A DNA stretch of 64,000 bases, from the NCBI RefSeq assembly GCF_026242195.1, contig NZ_RKLV01000001.1, forward strand, positions 248,001-312,000, in the 5' to 3' direction. How positions within the stretch are numbered: the first letter of the stretch is position 1; every line of letters starts with the position of its first letter. Positions 9,051 through 16,932 of the stretch are shown here, in pieces. The stretch is from Halorutilus salinus (GTDB lineage Archaea > Halobacteriota > Halobacteria > Halobacteriales > Halorutilaceae). The notes under the pieces are model-generated. The model searched no databases and was not told the DNA's origin. It saw only the letters and a program-made list of their open reading frames with translations. The translations under genes were made by a program, and so were the position numbers.

Positions 9051-10135
9051 TTCAAATCTCGATCCTGCGTGTGACCGCAGGCCGGACAAGAGTGTTCACG
9101 CACCCACAACGGTTTATCCGTGGCTACGCCACACGATGCACACTCTTTGGTCGTTCCGGCTGGTTCAACACTCACAACGTGCGTCCCGTGTAGGTTAGCC
9201 TTGTATTCCAGCAGTTCGAGAAACCGCGACCATGCGGCATCTTGCTTGTTTTTCGCGTTCTGGGATGTTTCCAACATTGGCTTCACATCCAAGTCTTCGA
9301 CAGCCACAAGATCGTATTCAGTGACCAACCACGTTGTGAGTTTGTGCTGGAAATCCTGCACTTTGCGCTTGATCTTTCGGTTGGCTTTCGCCACCCGTTG
9401 GCGTTGTTGCTCCCAGTTGTTCGATCCATGTTGCTTCCGCGAGAGGTTTCGTTGCTCGCGCCGCAACCGCTCATATTCGTCACTGAGACCGAGCGTCCCG
9501 ACTGCGAGGTTATCAGATGTGTGGATGTAGCTGGTGATGCCCAGATCAACACCCACGCAATCTGTTGGCTCTATCTCACTGAGGGCTGGTTTTTCCGGTG
9601 CCTCGTCCACCTCAACGACGAGTGAAACATACCATTCGCCGGTTGGCTCTTTTTTCAGTATAACTTCGTCAATCTCATCGGCATCGGGAACAGGTCGATT
9701 AGCGCGAATGTTGAACCAGCCGACCTTTTCGAGTCGGAGTCGCACGAACCTCTCACCGTCCGTGTTGTGATCCACGTTGAAACGGCTGGATTGGTTGTAC
9801 GATACTGACCGAAATTCACCACTACCTTGCCACCGTAACCGCCCAACATCATAGCCATTGTCTCGACGTTCAGACAGCGTTTCAAGATCGCTGTGGATTT
9901 GGCTAATCGCCTGTTGTGCGGCGTGTCGGGATGGCTCTGCGAAGATCGGTCACCGGTTTACCCATTCAGTGAGCTTATTATGTTGGTCATAATCTGATGG
10001 TCGGTGGCTATGGTCAGATTGATAGTAATCTCTGACGGCGTGATTCCGAATCTGCCGGAGGATGTCGATCTGCCGCCATGCTTCGCTAGCGACCCCATTG
10101 GGGAGATACGCGCGAAAGCGAAGCGTTGCTTGCAT
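8897..10135 (-). pseudogene. tnpB: TnpB (RuvC-like RNA-guided nuclease) with one in-frame stop
   Basis: A 412-codon frame starting MQATLRFRAYLPNG. It holds a WED/REC-like N-terminal part, then RuvC motifs with Asp in GVDLGI, Glu in VAVEDLDV and Asp in QDRDLNAAKN, and a zinc finger CASCG...CPACG. All three catalytic acids and four Cys are intact. A single TGA at 9950-9952 interrupts codon 62; the frame is the same before and after, and the following sequence PIFAEPSRHAAQQ continues the domain. A TGG-to-TGA change would explain it. Either the gene is inactive or the base is a sequencing error. Confidence 0.85.
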
Positions 10136-10139
10136 CGAG

Positions 10140-10259
10140 TTAGTCCAGTTTTTTCACGGTGAGTTTCAGTTGATCGCCTGATTCGAGATCAAGCCCGTCA
10201 CGGACATCTTCGGGGATCGTTACCTGCCCCCTGTCTCTGAGTTTTGGGTAACATTCCAT
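10140..10259 (-). CDS. AbrB/SpoVT-like mini-protein encoded by the IS
   Basis: A 39-residue frame, MECYPKLRDRGQVTIPEDVR..., which matches the swapped-hairpin AbrB/MazE/SpoVT core (RGQVTIPxxVRxxLxLxxGDxL). The stop is four bases before the tnpB start, so the two are surely co-transcribed. Such short AbrB proteins sit before tnpB in several haloarchaeal IS elements; a role as DNA-binding repressor of the element is inference. An AT-rich promoter region follows on its 5' side (10260-10310). Confidence 0.75.
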   Translation of the reverse strand: MECYPKLRDRGQVTIPEDVRDGLDLESGDQLKLTVKKLD

Positions 10260-10317
10260 CGTACTCAATACGATTATTCTTACTGAATCATATTAAATAT
10301 AACGATTGTCGGCTTCA

Positions 10318-10380
10318 CCTTCGGGGGTCAAGCCAAGGGAAATCAAAGATTTCCCGTATCCCGAAAAGCTCCCCTTTTCG
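10318..10380. repeat. Hairpins at abrB-proximal end of the IS
   Basis: Three stem-loops in a row. The first is CCTT/AAGG around CGGGGGTCAAGCC (10318-10338). The second is a perfect 8-bp stem GGGAAATC/GATTTCCC with loop AAA (10337-10355). The third is a 7-bp stem CGAAAAG/CTTTTCG (10362-10380). They lie between the element's promoter and the point where the cupin frame resumes, and probably mark the left end of the element. Confidence 0.5.
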
Positions 10381-10657
10381 AAGACCCTTAGGCAGTCGCC
10401 TTGGCCGCCTGTACAACGACCCCGACGAGGGCGACGGAAACGAACGCGTCGTCGGTTTCGCACTCGGCGCACCCGGCGCATCCCACGACTGGGACGAACT
10501 CGAATCACTCGTGCCCTGCACGGACTGCGGCGAGAGGAAGCCACACGGCGTCGAACTCGCTGACGGAGCCTTCAAACTCACCTGCGAGGACTGCGGTAAC
10601 ACGTTGGAGATAGGCGGATAACGAAACCCTCTCGTACGGTGCAGGCGTATCTTATAC

Positions 10658-11317
10658 GTGGAGATAAGAGAGCTATACGCCGCGCTTGTCGACCTACACG
10701 GCGAACCCGACGGTGCCCCGGTCGAACACGGTAACGGCGAGGGGGTACGCCAGCTTCTGACGACCATACTTTCACAGAACGTCGCCGACACACAGACTGC
10801 ACGCGCCACAGAGGCGCTTTTCGAAGCCTACACCGACTACGCGGCGATCGAGAACGCCGACACCGACGAGCTCGCCGAGGTGATCTCCGTCGTCGGTCTC
10901 AAGAACCAGAAGGCGGAAAGGATACAGCGCGCACTCACCGCGGTACGTGAGGAGACGGGCGGCTACTCGCTCGGCTTTCTCGACGGGATGGACACCGACG
11001 AGGCGCAGACGTGGCTCGAAGATATCAAGGGCGTTGGACCTAAGACAGCCAACGTCGTCCTCAGCTTCGGATTCGGGAAGCCGTCGTTCGCCGTCGATAC
11101 ACACGTCGAACGTCTCTCCAAACGTTTCGGTCTCGTGGACGAGACGGCGACGAACGAACGCGTCCACCGCGTTATGAACCGGAGGGTACCCGACGGTATC
11201 AAGTACGAGCTACACGTCCTCATGATAAACCACGGGCGTGGGTTCTGTACCGCACGTAACCCCGACTGCGACAATCCCGTCTGTACACGTTACTGCTCGT
11301 GCGAAGTCTGCTCATAG
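10658..11317 (+). CDS. nth: Endonuclease III (base-excision repair glycosylase/AP lyase)
   Basis: A 219-residue HhH-GPD DNA glycosylase that removes oxidised pyrimidines. The helix-hairpin-helix LEDIKGVGPKTANVVL contains the catalytic Lys, and FAVDTHVERLSKR holds the catalytic Asp. The C-terminal Cys cluster is at FCTARNPDCDNPVC followed by CSCEVC. Spacing after the second Cys (x4, x3, x1, x2) differs from the classical C-x6-C-x2-C-x5-C of EndoIII. The start is a GTG at 10658, chosen because the family motif MEIRELY begins there and no in-frame ATG lies upstream. It is 36 bp beyond the cupin remnant. Confidence 0.88.
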   Translation: MEIRELYAALVDLHGEPDGAPVEHGNGEGVRQLLTTILSQNVADTQTARATEALFEAYTDYAAIENADTDELAEVISVVGLKNQKAERIQRALTAVREETGGYSLGFLDGMDTDEAQTWLEDIKGVGPKTANVVLSFGFGKPSFAVDTHVERLSKRFGLVDETATNERVHRVMNRRVPDGIKYELHVLMINHGRGFCTARNPDCDNPVCTRYCSCEVCS

Positions 11318-11362
11318 ACGACCTGCCCTAAGAGCTTTCCGGCTGTCCCGACAAGACCGTCC

Positions 11363-12394
11363 ATGCCAACGCAGGACGAGGGTAAGCCGGGCGACCTGTT
11401 ACGTGAACGCGCGGGAGAGGGGCGCAGGAAGCTCTGGTTCCTTCTCGAAGCCGACCGCTGGCTCGTGACCGCGGTTTTCATGCTGATCGTCTTCGTCGCG
11501 CTGTCCGCCGCGGGCTACCTCCTACCTTCTGCGGAGAAAACACTCCTAAACACCGACTCCGTCGACACGGTCTTCCAAGGCTTCCTGACGGCGACCATAA
11601 CCGGTGTTACGCTCGTCCTTACGCTCAACCAGCTCGTTCTGTCGCAGGAACTCGGCTCCGTGAGCGACCAGCGCGAACGTATGGAAGGTGCGTTGGAGTT
11701 CCGCAGTGACACCGCGGATACACTGGACGTGACCGTCAGCCCCGCCAAGCCGTCGAAGTTCCTCCGAGCCTTGGTTCAGGAGTCGGGAAGCTCGGCTAAG
11801 AGCCTCCTCGACTCCGTCGGTGACGACGGGGAGATTGCCGACGATGTCGAGAACCTGACCGCGGGTCTCGTCGAGAACGCCGAACGCGTCTCACAGGGAC
11901 TCGACGGCGCGCAGTTCGGCGAGTTCGATGTCGTCTCATCCGCCCTCAACTTCAACTACTCGGGAAAGATCTTTGCGGCGCAACGTATCCGTGAACAGTA
12001 CGGCGACAGACTCGGTGAGGACTCCGTGGAGGAGATAGAACGCCTCGTCAAGCTACTCAAGACGTTCGGGCTGGCGCGCGAGCATTTCAAGACGCTCTAC
12101 TTCCAGTGGAGCCTGATCAACCTGTCGAGACGTATACTCGTCGCCGCGGTACCCGCACTCGTCGTATCGGCGGTCATGGTACTCTTCTTCGATGCCACGG
12201 CTTACACACATATCGGCAACGACACGCTCGTTCTCTTGATCGTATCTGCCGTGACCGTAGCCGTCTCGCCGTTCATGATACTTCTGGCGTACGTTCTCAG
12301 GATCGCTACCGTCACCAAGCACACGCTGTCGATAGGTCCTTTCGTGCTCCGTCAGGACGACGACTTAGCCGAGATTGACCTGACCGACTCGTAA
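11363..12394 (+). CDS. Four-helix membrane protein, unknown function
   Basis: A 343-residue protein. Two hydrophobic helices follow a short hydrophilic N-terminus (about residues 35-55 and 70-92). Then comes a roughly 150-residue soluble region rich in charged and Ser residues, then two more helices (about 260-282 and 290-315) and a short acidic tail. The soluble part would face one side of the membrane. I recognise no catalytic motif or named family, although similar conserved hypotheticals occur in haloarchaea. It stands alone between nth and the convergent GNAT gene, whose stop lies 3 bp away. Confidence 0.7.
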   Translation: MPTQDEGKPGDLLRERAGEGRRKLWFLLEADRWLVTAVFMLIVFVALSAAGYLLPSAEKTLLNTDSVDTVFQGFLTATITGVTLVLTLNQLVLSQELGSVSDQRERMEGALEFRSDTADTLDVTVSPAKPSKFLRALVQESGSSAKSLLDSVGDDGEIADDVENLTAGLVENAERVSQGLDGAQFGEFDVVSSALNFNYSGKIFAAQRIREQYGDRLGEDSVEEIERLVKLLKTFGLAREHFKTLYFQWSLINLSRRILVAAVPALVVSAVMVLFFDATAYTHIGNDTLVLLIVSAVTVAVSPFMILLAYVLRIATVTKHTLSIGPFVLRQDDDLAEIDLTDS

Positions 12395-12397
12395 GGC

Positions 12398-12916
12398 TCA
12401 GACGGTTAGACGCGTCCCCATCTCTATCTCGAAGCCTTCGCGTCTCGTCTTCTCGAAGCCGACGCCGTTGTACAGCCTCACCGCCGCGCGGTTCCATCTT
12501 TCGACGCTGAGCCAGACATCGCGTACGCCGCGGTCGTAGGCGAGCGAGAGAACACCGCGTATCAGACGTGAACCCACACCCGCGTGCTGGTGGCTCTGTG
12601 CGACGAATATGGCGAGTTCGTGCGCGTCCATACCTTCGTCACCCACGAGCGTCGCGTGACCCACGGCGTCGTTGCCGTCCCACGCGACGGTGTTGACGCC
12701 TTCGAGTATACCGTCAAGCCACCGCTCAAGCGCGTCGCCGCGTACGGGCGGTATCCCCTGCGCACGGTCGCCGGGGTCGAACTCCTCGTACATGCTCAGA
12801 AGCGCTTCCCTTTCGCCGTCGTACTCACGGACTTCGATCGCGCGCCCTTCGCCGTCGTCGAACTCGAAAGGCGTCTCCGGGAACCCCGACACGTCGGTTA
12901 TACCTTCCCCGTTCAT
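12398..12916 (-). CDS. GNAT family N-acetyltransferase
   Basis: A 172-residue acetyl-CoA-dependent acetyltransferase. Motif A is visible as ELAIFVAQSHQHAGVGSRLI (the Q/RxxGxG/A loop as QHAGVG), followed by VWLSVERWNRAAVRLYNGVGFEKTRREGFEIEM, the usual beta6-7 and Asn/Tyr region. The substrate is unknown. Its start overlaps the stop of the UspA gene by 4 bp (ATGA), so the two are translationally coupled on the minus strand. Confidence 0.85.
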   Translation of the reverse strand: MNGEGITDVSGFPETPFEFDDGEGRAIEVREYDGEREALLSMYEEFDPGDRAQGIPPVRGDALERWLDGILEGVNTVAWDGNDAVGHATLVGDEGMDAHELAIFVAQSHQHAGVGSRLIRGVLSLAYDRGVRDVWLSVERWNRAAVRLYNGVGFEKTRREGFEIEMGTRLTV

Positions 12917-13281
12917 CGAACTAACTTCACCGAGGTATGTGAGTTTAGGAGGACGAACTCGGCGACGCGTCCAACCTGTATCTTACCCATCGCGCTCGTC
13001 TCCCCCCCGCCGAGAACTATCTCGTCGTATCCGTTGCTCTCCGCGAACTCGACGAGGGCGCTTCCAGGATCGCCCGAAAGCCGAACCACGTCCGCGTCTA
13101 CACCGTATTCTTCGATTATACCTTCGACGCGCTCCTCCACCTCGTCGCCGGCGGGTGTGCTGTCCGGGTTCTCGATGACGGCGACCGTAAGCTCGTCTCC
13201 GGTCTCCGCTACCCTGTCGAGCGTATGCTCCAGAGCACGTATTGAGTCGTCGGTGCCTCCTATGCCCAGAACTGTCTTCAT
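12913..13281 (-). CDS. Universal stress protein (UspA) domain protein
   Basis: A 122-residue single-domain Usp, shorter than the usual 140-150. It has a beta1 MKTVLGIGGTDDS and a central VVRLSGDPGSALVEFAESNGYDEIVLGGGETSAMGKIQVGRVAEFVLLNSHTSVKLV. The ATP-binding consensus G-2x-G-9x-G(S/T) is only approximated by GGGETSAMGKIQVGRV. It sits upstream of, and overlaps, the GNAT gene. It is one of three Usp genes in the window. Confidence 0.8.
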   Translation of the reverse strand: MKTVLGIGGTDDSIRALEHTLDRVAETGDELTVAVIENPDSTPAGDEVEERVEGIIEEYGVDADVVRLSGDPGSALVEFAESNGYDEIVLGGGETSAMGKIQVGRVAEFVLLNSHTSVKLVR

Positions 13282-13348
13282 CGTAGGCGCTTCGTGTCCG
13301 CACCGGATAAGTGTGTGTACTACCGTCGCCGGTGAACGACCTCTCGGC

Positions 13349-15205
13349 TCAAACGAACTGAGGCTTGTCGGACAGAAGCAGAGGCGTATACCGTTCGCGT
13401 GTCGGCATGCCCTTGACGCGTTCGTTTATCTCGTCGACGAGTTCCTGAGGAGTCTCCGTCCGCTCCTCGCCTTCCTCACGCACACGGACACTTAACATAC
13501 CGTCTTCGACCTCTTCGTCACCGACGACGGCGATGTAAGGCACCCAGTCCTGCTCCGCCTTACGTATCTTCTTACCGACTGTCTCGTCACGGTCGTCGAT
13601 GTCGGCGCGTATACCCGCTTCTGAGAGCGTCTCCGCCACCTCGGCGCAGTGGTCGGTATGCTCGTCGCCTATAGGTACGAAACGAACCTGAGTCGGCGAC
13701 ATCCAGACGGGAAGCGAAGGGGTCTCGCCGTCGGCGTCCTTCTTCTCCGCCGCGGTTTCGAGCAGGGCGGCGAAGGCGCGCTCGATACTTCCCGACGGCG
13801 AGTAATGGAGAAGAACGGGTTCGTGTTCACCCTCGTCGTCGTAGTACTCGATATCGAAACGGTCGGCGCTCTCCACGTCTATCTGAACCGTCGGGTTCTC
13901 CATGGGTTCGCCGCCCGCGGTGACCGCGAGGTCGATTTTGACGCTCCAGTAGTGTTTGCGCTCAGGTATGACCTCGATGAGAACGGGTTCGCCTATCTCG
14001 TCGGTGATATCCTCGAACCATCCGCGGTGGTCGTCGAAGTAGTCGCGCGTCGTACGTAACGCCGCCGTGTAGTCCAGACCGAGGTCGTCGCCCGTGCGGT
14101 ATCCGAGTACCGCCTGCTTCCTGAACTCGTCCTGTGCCTCCTCCATGTCGGCGCACGCGGTATGCATGTCGGGCATCGTGAAAGCACGGAGACGTTTGAG
14201 ACCCGACAGTTCGCCGCGCTGTTCGCGCCTGAACGAGTACTTCGACATCTCGTAGACGCGTAGAGGAAGGTCGTTCGACGCGATATGCATGTCACGCATC
14301 ACGGAGAACTGTCCGAAGCAGGCGGCGAAACGTAGCATCATCTTGCGGTCGCCCGACTCGAACCTGTACTGACGCTCACCGAACTTCTCCGAGTGCTCGT
14401 GTATGCAAGGCGCGCCGAGGTCGTACATGATAGGCGTCTCGACGGGCATACCCCCGTAATCGACGACGAGATCGTCAACGTAGTCGATGAGAAGGTCACG
14501 CGCGCACTTGCCGCGCGGGTACCAACGGAAGTTTCCGGGGTCGCTTAGCCCGTCGTAGCCCACGAACTCCTTGTCCCGCATCATACGTATATGTGCGTCC
14601 TCCTCTCCTTCTTCGCCGCCTCCTCCTTCACCTATCTCGTCGTCTATCAGCGTACGTAGGTCGTCGTCCCCCTCGTCGCGGAACCCTTCAGCGTCGTGTA
14701 CCTCGCCGTCGGGCGTCATAACGAGGTAGTCGCTCGGCTCCGTCTCCTCTTCGTCTTCCTCGTCCTCCTCGTCCGCCGTCACCTCACGCGGTTCGACGAC
14801 GCGCGAAAGCTCCGACATGGGGTGCCCCTTGCACGAAAGCTCGAACGACTTGTACCAGCCGAACGGCGCGCGCTGAACCTCGTATCCGTGTCCCTCTCGA
14901 AGCGCGCCCGCGATACGTTTCAGGGCTGAGACGGCTGTTTCGGGCGACGCGAGATCCTGAGAAAGATGTGCGTAAGGGTAGACCATGACGCCCTTGACGC
15001 CGAGTTCGTCCGCAACGTCGACGATCTCCTCGACCGCACCTTCTACGACACCGTCGACATCCTCCTCGTCACCCTCCTCGACGGCGATGAAAGCCGTCAA
15101 CGCCTCTTCGAGACGTCCTTCGAGAGCCGGTTCGTCCTCCGCGACGGGCGTCTCGTCCCTTGCCTCGTACTCGATGTAGTCCGAGTGTATCAGCAGTAGC
15201 TTCAT
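13349..15205 (-). CDS. thrS: Threonyl-tRNA synthetase, archaeal type
   Basis: A 618-residue enzyme that charges tRNA-Thr. The N-terminal domain MKLLLIHSDYIEYEA (about 1-140) is the archaeal D-aminoacyl deacylase-like editing domain. The class II core carries motif 2 (RYRFESGDRKMMLRFAACFGQ region), motif 3-like GSIERAFAALLE and the C-terminal anticodon domain (QVRFVPIGDEHTDHC). The reading frame extends 100 codons further upstream, but that part is basic and overlaps the divergent zinc-finger gene. The start at 15205 gives the conserved N-terminus. It contains a haloarchaeal acidic insertion (DEEDEEDEEETEPSD). Confidence 0.92.
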   Translation of the reverse strand: MKLLLIHSDYIEYEARDETPVAEDEPALEGRLEEALTAFIAVEEGDEEDVDGVVEGAVEEIVDVADELGVKGVMVYPYAHLSQDLASPETAVSALKRIAGALREGHGYEVQRAPFGWYKSFELSCKGHPMSELSRVVEPREVTADEEDEEDEEETEPSDYLVMTPDGEVHDAEGFRDEGDDDLRTLIDDEIGEGGGGEEGEEDAHIRMMRDKEFVGYDGLSDPGNFRWYPRGKCARDLLIDYVDDLVVDYGGMPVETPIMYDLGAPCIHEHSEKFGERQYRFESGDRKMMLRFAACFGQFSVMRDMHIASNDLPLRVYEMSKYSFRREQRGELSGLKRLRAFTMPDMHTACADMEEAQDEFRKQAVLGYRTGDDLGLDYTAALRTTRDYFDDHRGWFEDITDEIGEPVLIEVIPERKHYWSVKIDLAVTAGGEPMENPTVQIDVESADRFDIEYYDDEGEHEPVLLHYSPSGSIERAFAALLETAAEKKDADGETPSLPVWMSPTQVRFVPIGDEHTDHCAEVAETLSEAGIRADIDDRDETVGKKIRKAEQDWVPYIAVVGDEEVEDGMLSVRVREEGEERTETPQELVDEINERVKGMPTRERYTPLLLSDKPQFV

Positions 15206-15255
15206 ACCCCGAAGTTTCCGCCCAGAACTAAGTAGCTTCCGTATCATGTAGACGT

Positions 15256-15375
15256 ATGGAGCGCCACGATCATACGACGTGCGACCTCTGCGGCGGTCGT
15301 GTCGTACACGTTCACTGTGAGTACCGGTGCAAACGTTGCGGATACGTCCGCGACTGCTCCGACCCCGACAGGTAA
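15256..15375 (+). CDS. 39-residue zinc-finger mini-protein
   Basis: A short frame, MERHDHTTCDLCGGRV... to CKRCGYVRDCSDPDR. It has CxxC pairs at residues 9-12 and 25-28, plus further Cys at about 20 and 34, enough for one or two zinc knuckles. Such CPxCG-related micro-proteins are common in haloarchaea, and most lack a known role. It is divergent from thrS (50 bp between starts) and 57 bp ahead of the next zinc-ribbon gene. Confidence 0.65.
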   Translation: MERHDHTTCDLCGGRVVHVHCEYRCKRCGYVRDCSDPDR

Positions 15376-15432
15376 GAGACGAACGTTCCGCGACCCGTGA
15401 CACTTTTGTCGCCTCCGTCCGACGTAACCCTA

Positions 15433-15975
15433 ATGAGCTTGGTATGTTCTCTCGCGGGTCACGACTGGGGGGAGGAGCGCGTTGAGACGGAGCGCGACGA
15501 GGCACGCGGACAGGTTGCGGTCACGGAGCGCGAGTACCGCGAATGCACGCGTTGCGGCGAACGGCGTATCATCTCAGAGAACACAGAGGTGCGTCCCACC
15601 GCCGACAACCGAGAGGAGACGGACGAAACGCCGGTCAAGGAAACCGAAGCCTCCGACGCCCAGACTGAGATGGAGGAGGAGGAGAAGTCGACGTTTGCGC
15701 CGTCCGACGGCTTCGATACCGACGAGACGGAGGACGCCGCCATAATCGAAGATACGGAGATGGAAGGCGTGACCGAACCGGGGGAAGTCGAGGGCGACGA
15801 AGACGGTGTACAGAGCCGCGTACGTGAGTCGACGGGCGCGGAGGTCACGCGCGAGACTACACCCGACGGCGACGAAGACTACGTCTGCCCCGACTGCGGA
15901 TTCTCCACCTCCGACCCCTCTCTCCGCGCGGGCGACATCTGCCCCGACTGCGGCGGATACCTCGAAGAGACGTAG
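15433..15975 (+). CDS. Double zinc-ribbon acidic protein (haloarchaeal DUF7093-like)
   Basis: About 180 residues. The N-terminus MSLVCSLAGHDWGEERVE and YRECTRCGERRIISENTEV give a first Cys-based zinc site. A long, very acidic low-complexity middle follows (about 60-145). The C-terminal ribbon is VCPDCGFSTSDPSLRAGDICPDCGGYLEE. The ATG at 15433 is preferred over one 12 codons earlier because MSLVCSLAGHDWG is the conserved opening. No enzymatic motif is present; such proteins are guessed to bind nucleic acid or protein partners. Confidence 0.75.
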   Translation: MSLVCSLAGHDWGEERVETERDEARGQVAVTEREYRECTRCGERRIISENTEVRPTADNREETDETPVKETEASDAQTEMEEEEKSTFAPSDGFDTDETEDAAIIEDTEMEGVTEPGEVEGDEDGVQSRVRESTGAEVTRETTPDGDEDYVCPDCGFSTSDPSLRAGDICPDCGGYLEET

Positions 15976-16011
15976 CGCAACGCATTTGTCGCACCCCCGC
16001 TTTTCGCGTAC

Positions 16012-16392
16012 ATGCGCTACTACAAGATGCGCCGCGGAGAGTATATCGACGAACGCGTACCCGATATGCGTGAGAAGGTCGAGGAGTACTTCGGCGGTAT
16101 AGGCGGTACCGACGACCGCGACGGCGTTGAGATGTACGTCGTCAAGGATACGATGGTCTTCGACCGCGTCGAGGTCGGCGTCGACGAGCGGTCGAACGCG
16201 AAGGATCGTCTCGCCGTCCATTTTGAGGAGAAGGACGTGTCGACACTACAGGAAGAGGGGCTTCTTGACGAGGCGGGACCGGCGCGCGAAGCTAAGAACT
16301 CCTTCCTCAAAGACGTGACAGGACGCGACGCCAAGTCACGCCGCGAGTCGATGAAACGCGACGTGGAGCCGGACGAGGACGTGGACGTCTAG
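16012..16392 (+). CDS. DUF5611-like conserved haloarchaeal protein
   Basis: A 126-residue acidic soluble protein opening MRYYKMRRGEYIDERVPDMREKVEEYF, which I recognise as the haloarchaeal DUF5611 type. A compact alpha/beta part (about 1-75, with VEMYVVKDTMVFDRVEVG) is followed by a charged helical tail ending in EPDEDVDV. No catalytic motif is visible and the function is unknown. It lies 36 bp after the zinc-ribbon gene on the same strand and may share its transcript. Confidence 0.75.
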   Translation: MRYYKMRRGEYIDERVPDMREKVEEYFGGIGGTDDRDGVEMYVVKDTMVFDRVEVGVDERSNAKDRLAVHFEEKDVSTLQEEGLLDEAGPAREAKNSFLKDVTGRDAKSRRESMKRDVEPDEDVDV

Positions 16393-16399
16393 CGCCGCT

Positions 16400-16411
16400 G
16401 GGTTTATACAC
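16400..16411 (+). promoter_or_regulatory. TATA element of the ArsR-type regulator gene
   Basis: TTTATACA at about 16402-16409 predicts a transcription start near 16431. This supports the ATG at 16444 (13-nt leader) and argues against the TTG at 16426 as the start codon. Confidence 0.45.
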
Positions 16412-16443
16412 AAGCAGGGTTTACCTTGGCTAAGGAAAAACCG

Positions 16444-16932
16444 ATGGACTCGTCCGAGCTGTTAGATATACTCGGAAACCAGAACAGAAGGAGCATCCTA
16501 CGTCTCCTGTCTCAGAAGCCGTGTTACGTCACTGAGATAAGCGAGTACATCGGCGTCTCGCCCAAGGCTGTTATCGACCATCTGGAGATGCTTGAGGAAG
16601 CCGGTTTGGTCGAGAGCCACGTCGACGACCGCCGGAGGAAGTACTTCCATATATCACGTAGCCTACGTCTTGAGGTCGATGTCTCGCCGTACAGGTTCGG
16701 TGTGAAGAGCGCCTACCCGTCGCGGTGTAGGACGAAGGTTAGCTACGAACACGTCGAGATAGACGGTGTTGACGACGATGTTGAAGATCTCACAGCGCGT
16801 CTCGAACGTCTCGAAAAGATAAAGAACGAACTCTCCGTGGCTCAGAGACACGTGCAGTCACGTATGGAGGAGGTAATGCAACGTATAGAAGAGGAAGCCG
16901 ATGAAAACCGTGCGCGGAACGGCGACGGTTAG
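16444..16932 (+). CDS. ArsR-like winged-helix transcriptional regulator with coiled-coil tail
   Basis: About 162 residues. MDSSELLDILGNQNRRSILRLL and KPCYVTEISEYIGVSPKAVIDHLEMLEEAGLVES form a classical ArsR-type wHTH. The middle has a beta region (SPYRFGVKSAYPSRCR). The C-terminal 55 residues are a predicted coiled coil for dimerisation. Similar archaeal regulators have no known ligand. The protein lacks the CVC metal site of ArsR/SmtB sensors. It is convergent with the DsbA-like gene; the stops overlap by 4 bp. Confidence 0.82.
   Translation: MDSSELLDILGNQNRRSILRLLSQKPCYVTEISEYIGVSPKAVIDHLEMLEEAGLVESHVDDRRRKYFHISRSLRLEVDVSPYRFGVKSAYPSRCRTKVSYEHVEIDGVDDDVEDLTARLERLEKIKNELSVAQRHVQSRMEEVMQRIEEEADENRARNGDG

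Larger units (their letters stand above)
8881..10402. mobile_element. IS200/IS605-family element of the TnpB-only (IS1341) type
   Basis: About 1.5 kb inserted in the cupin gene. It carries tnpB and a 39-codon AbrB-like gene on the minus strand; no tnpA Y1 transposase gene is visible. Subterminal hairpins occur at both ends (8887-8909, and 10318-10338 plus 10337-10380), and GGGTCAAG is shared by the two ends. There is no obvious target-site duplication, as expected for this family. Boundaries are inferred from where the cupin reading frame stops and resumes and may be off by about a dozen bases at each end. Base composition is clearly more AT-rich than the host genes. Confidence 0.8.
8595..10621 (+). 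pseudogene. Cupin-domain protein gene split by an IS element
   Basis: The 5' part (8595-8882) encodes a cupin barrel start: MHTHHDQEEVFYVQEGTATF holds the metal-binding HxH and Glu, then RFAPGEYQKG, and the frame hits TGA just inside the inserted DNA. The 3' part (about 10400-10621) resumes with RLYNDPDEGDGNERVVGFALGAP and ends in a Cys4 zinc-ribbon-like tail (CTDCGERK...CEDCGNTLEIGG). That is exactly the C-terminal half expected of haloarchaeal cupins. Removing the insert restores one frame of about 170 residues. The intact protein was probably a small metal-binding cupin. The 5' fragment alone lacks the last barrel strands. Confidence 0.85.

Noticed and set aside
10244-10400. Possible independent gene start before the cupin C-terminal half
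   Set aside because: The first part of that frame lies in the insertion element and is hairpin sequence; only the part after about 10400 matches a cupin.
15206-15505. 100-codon N-terminal extension of ThrRS
   Set aside because: It is basic and overlaps the divergent zinc-finger gene, whereas MKLLLIHSDYIEYE is the conserved start.
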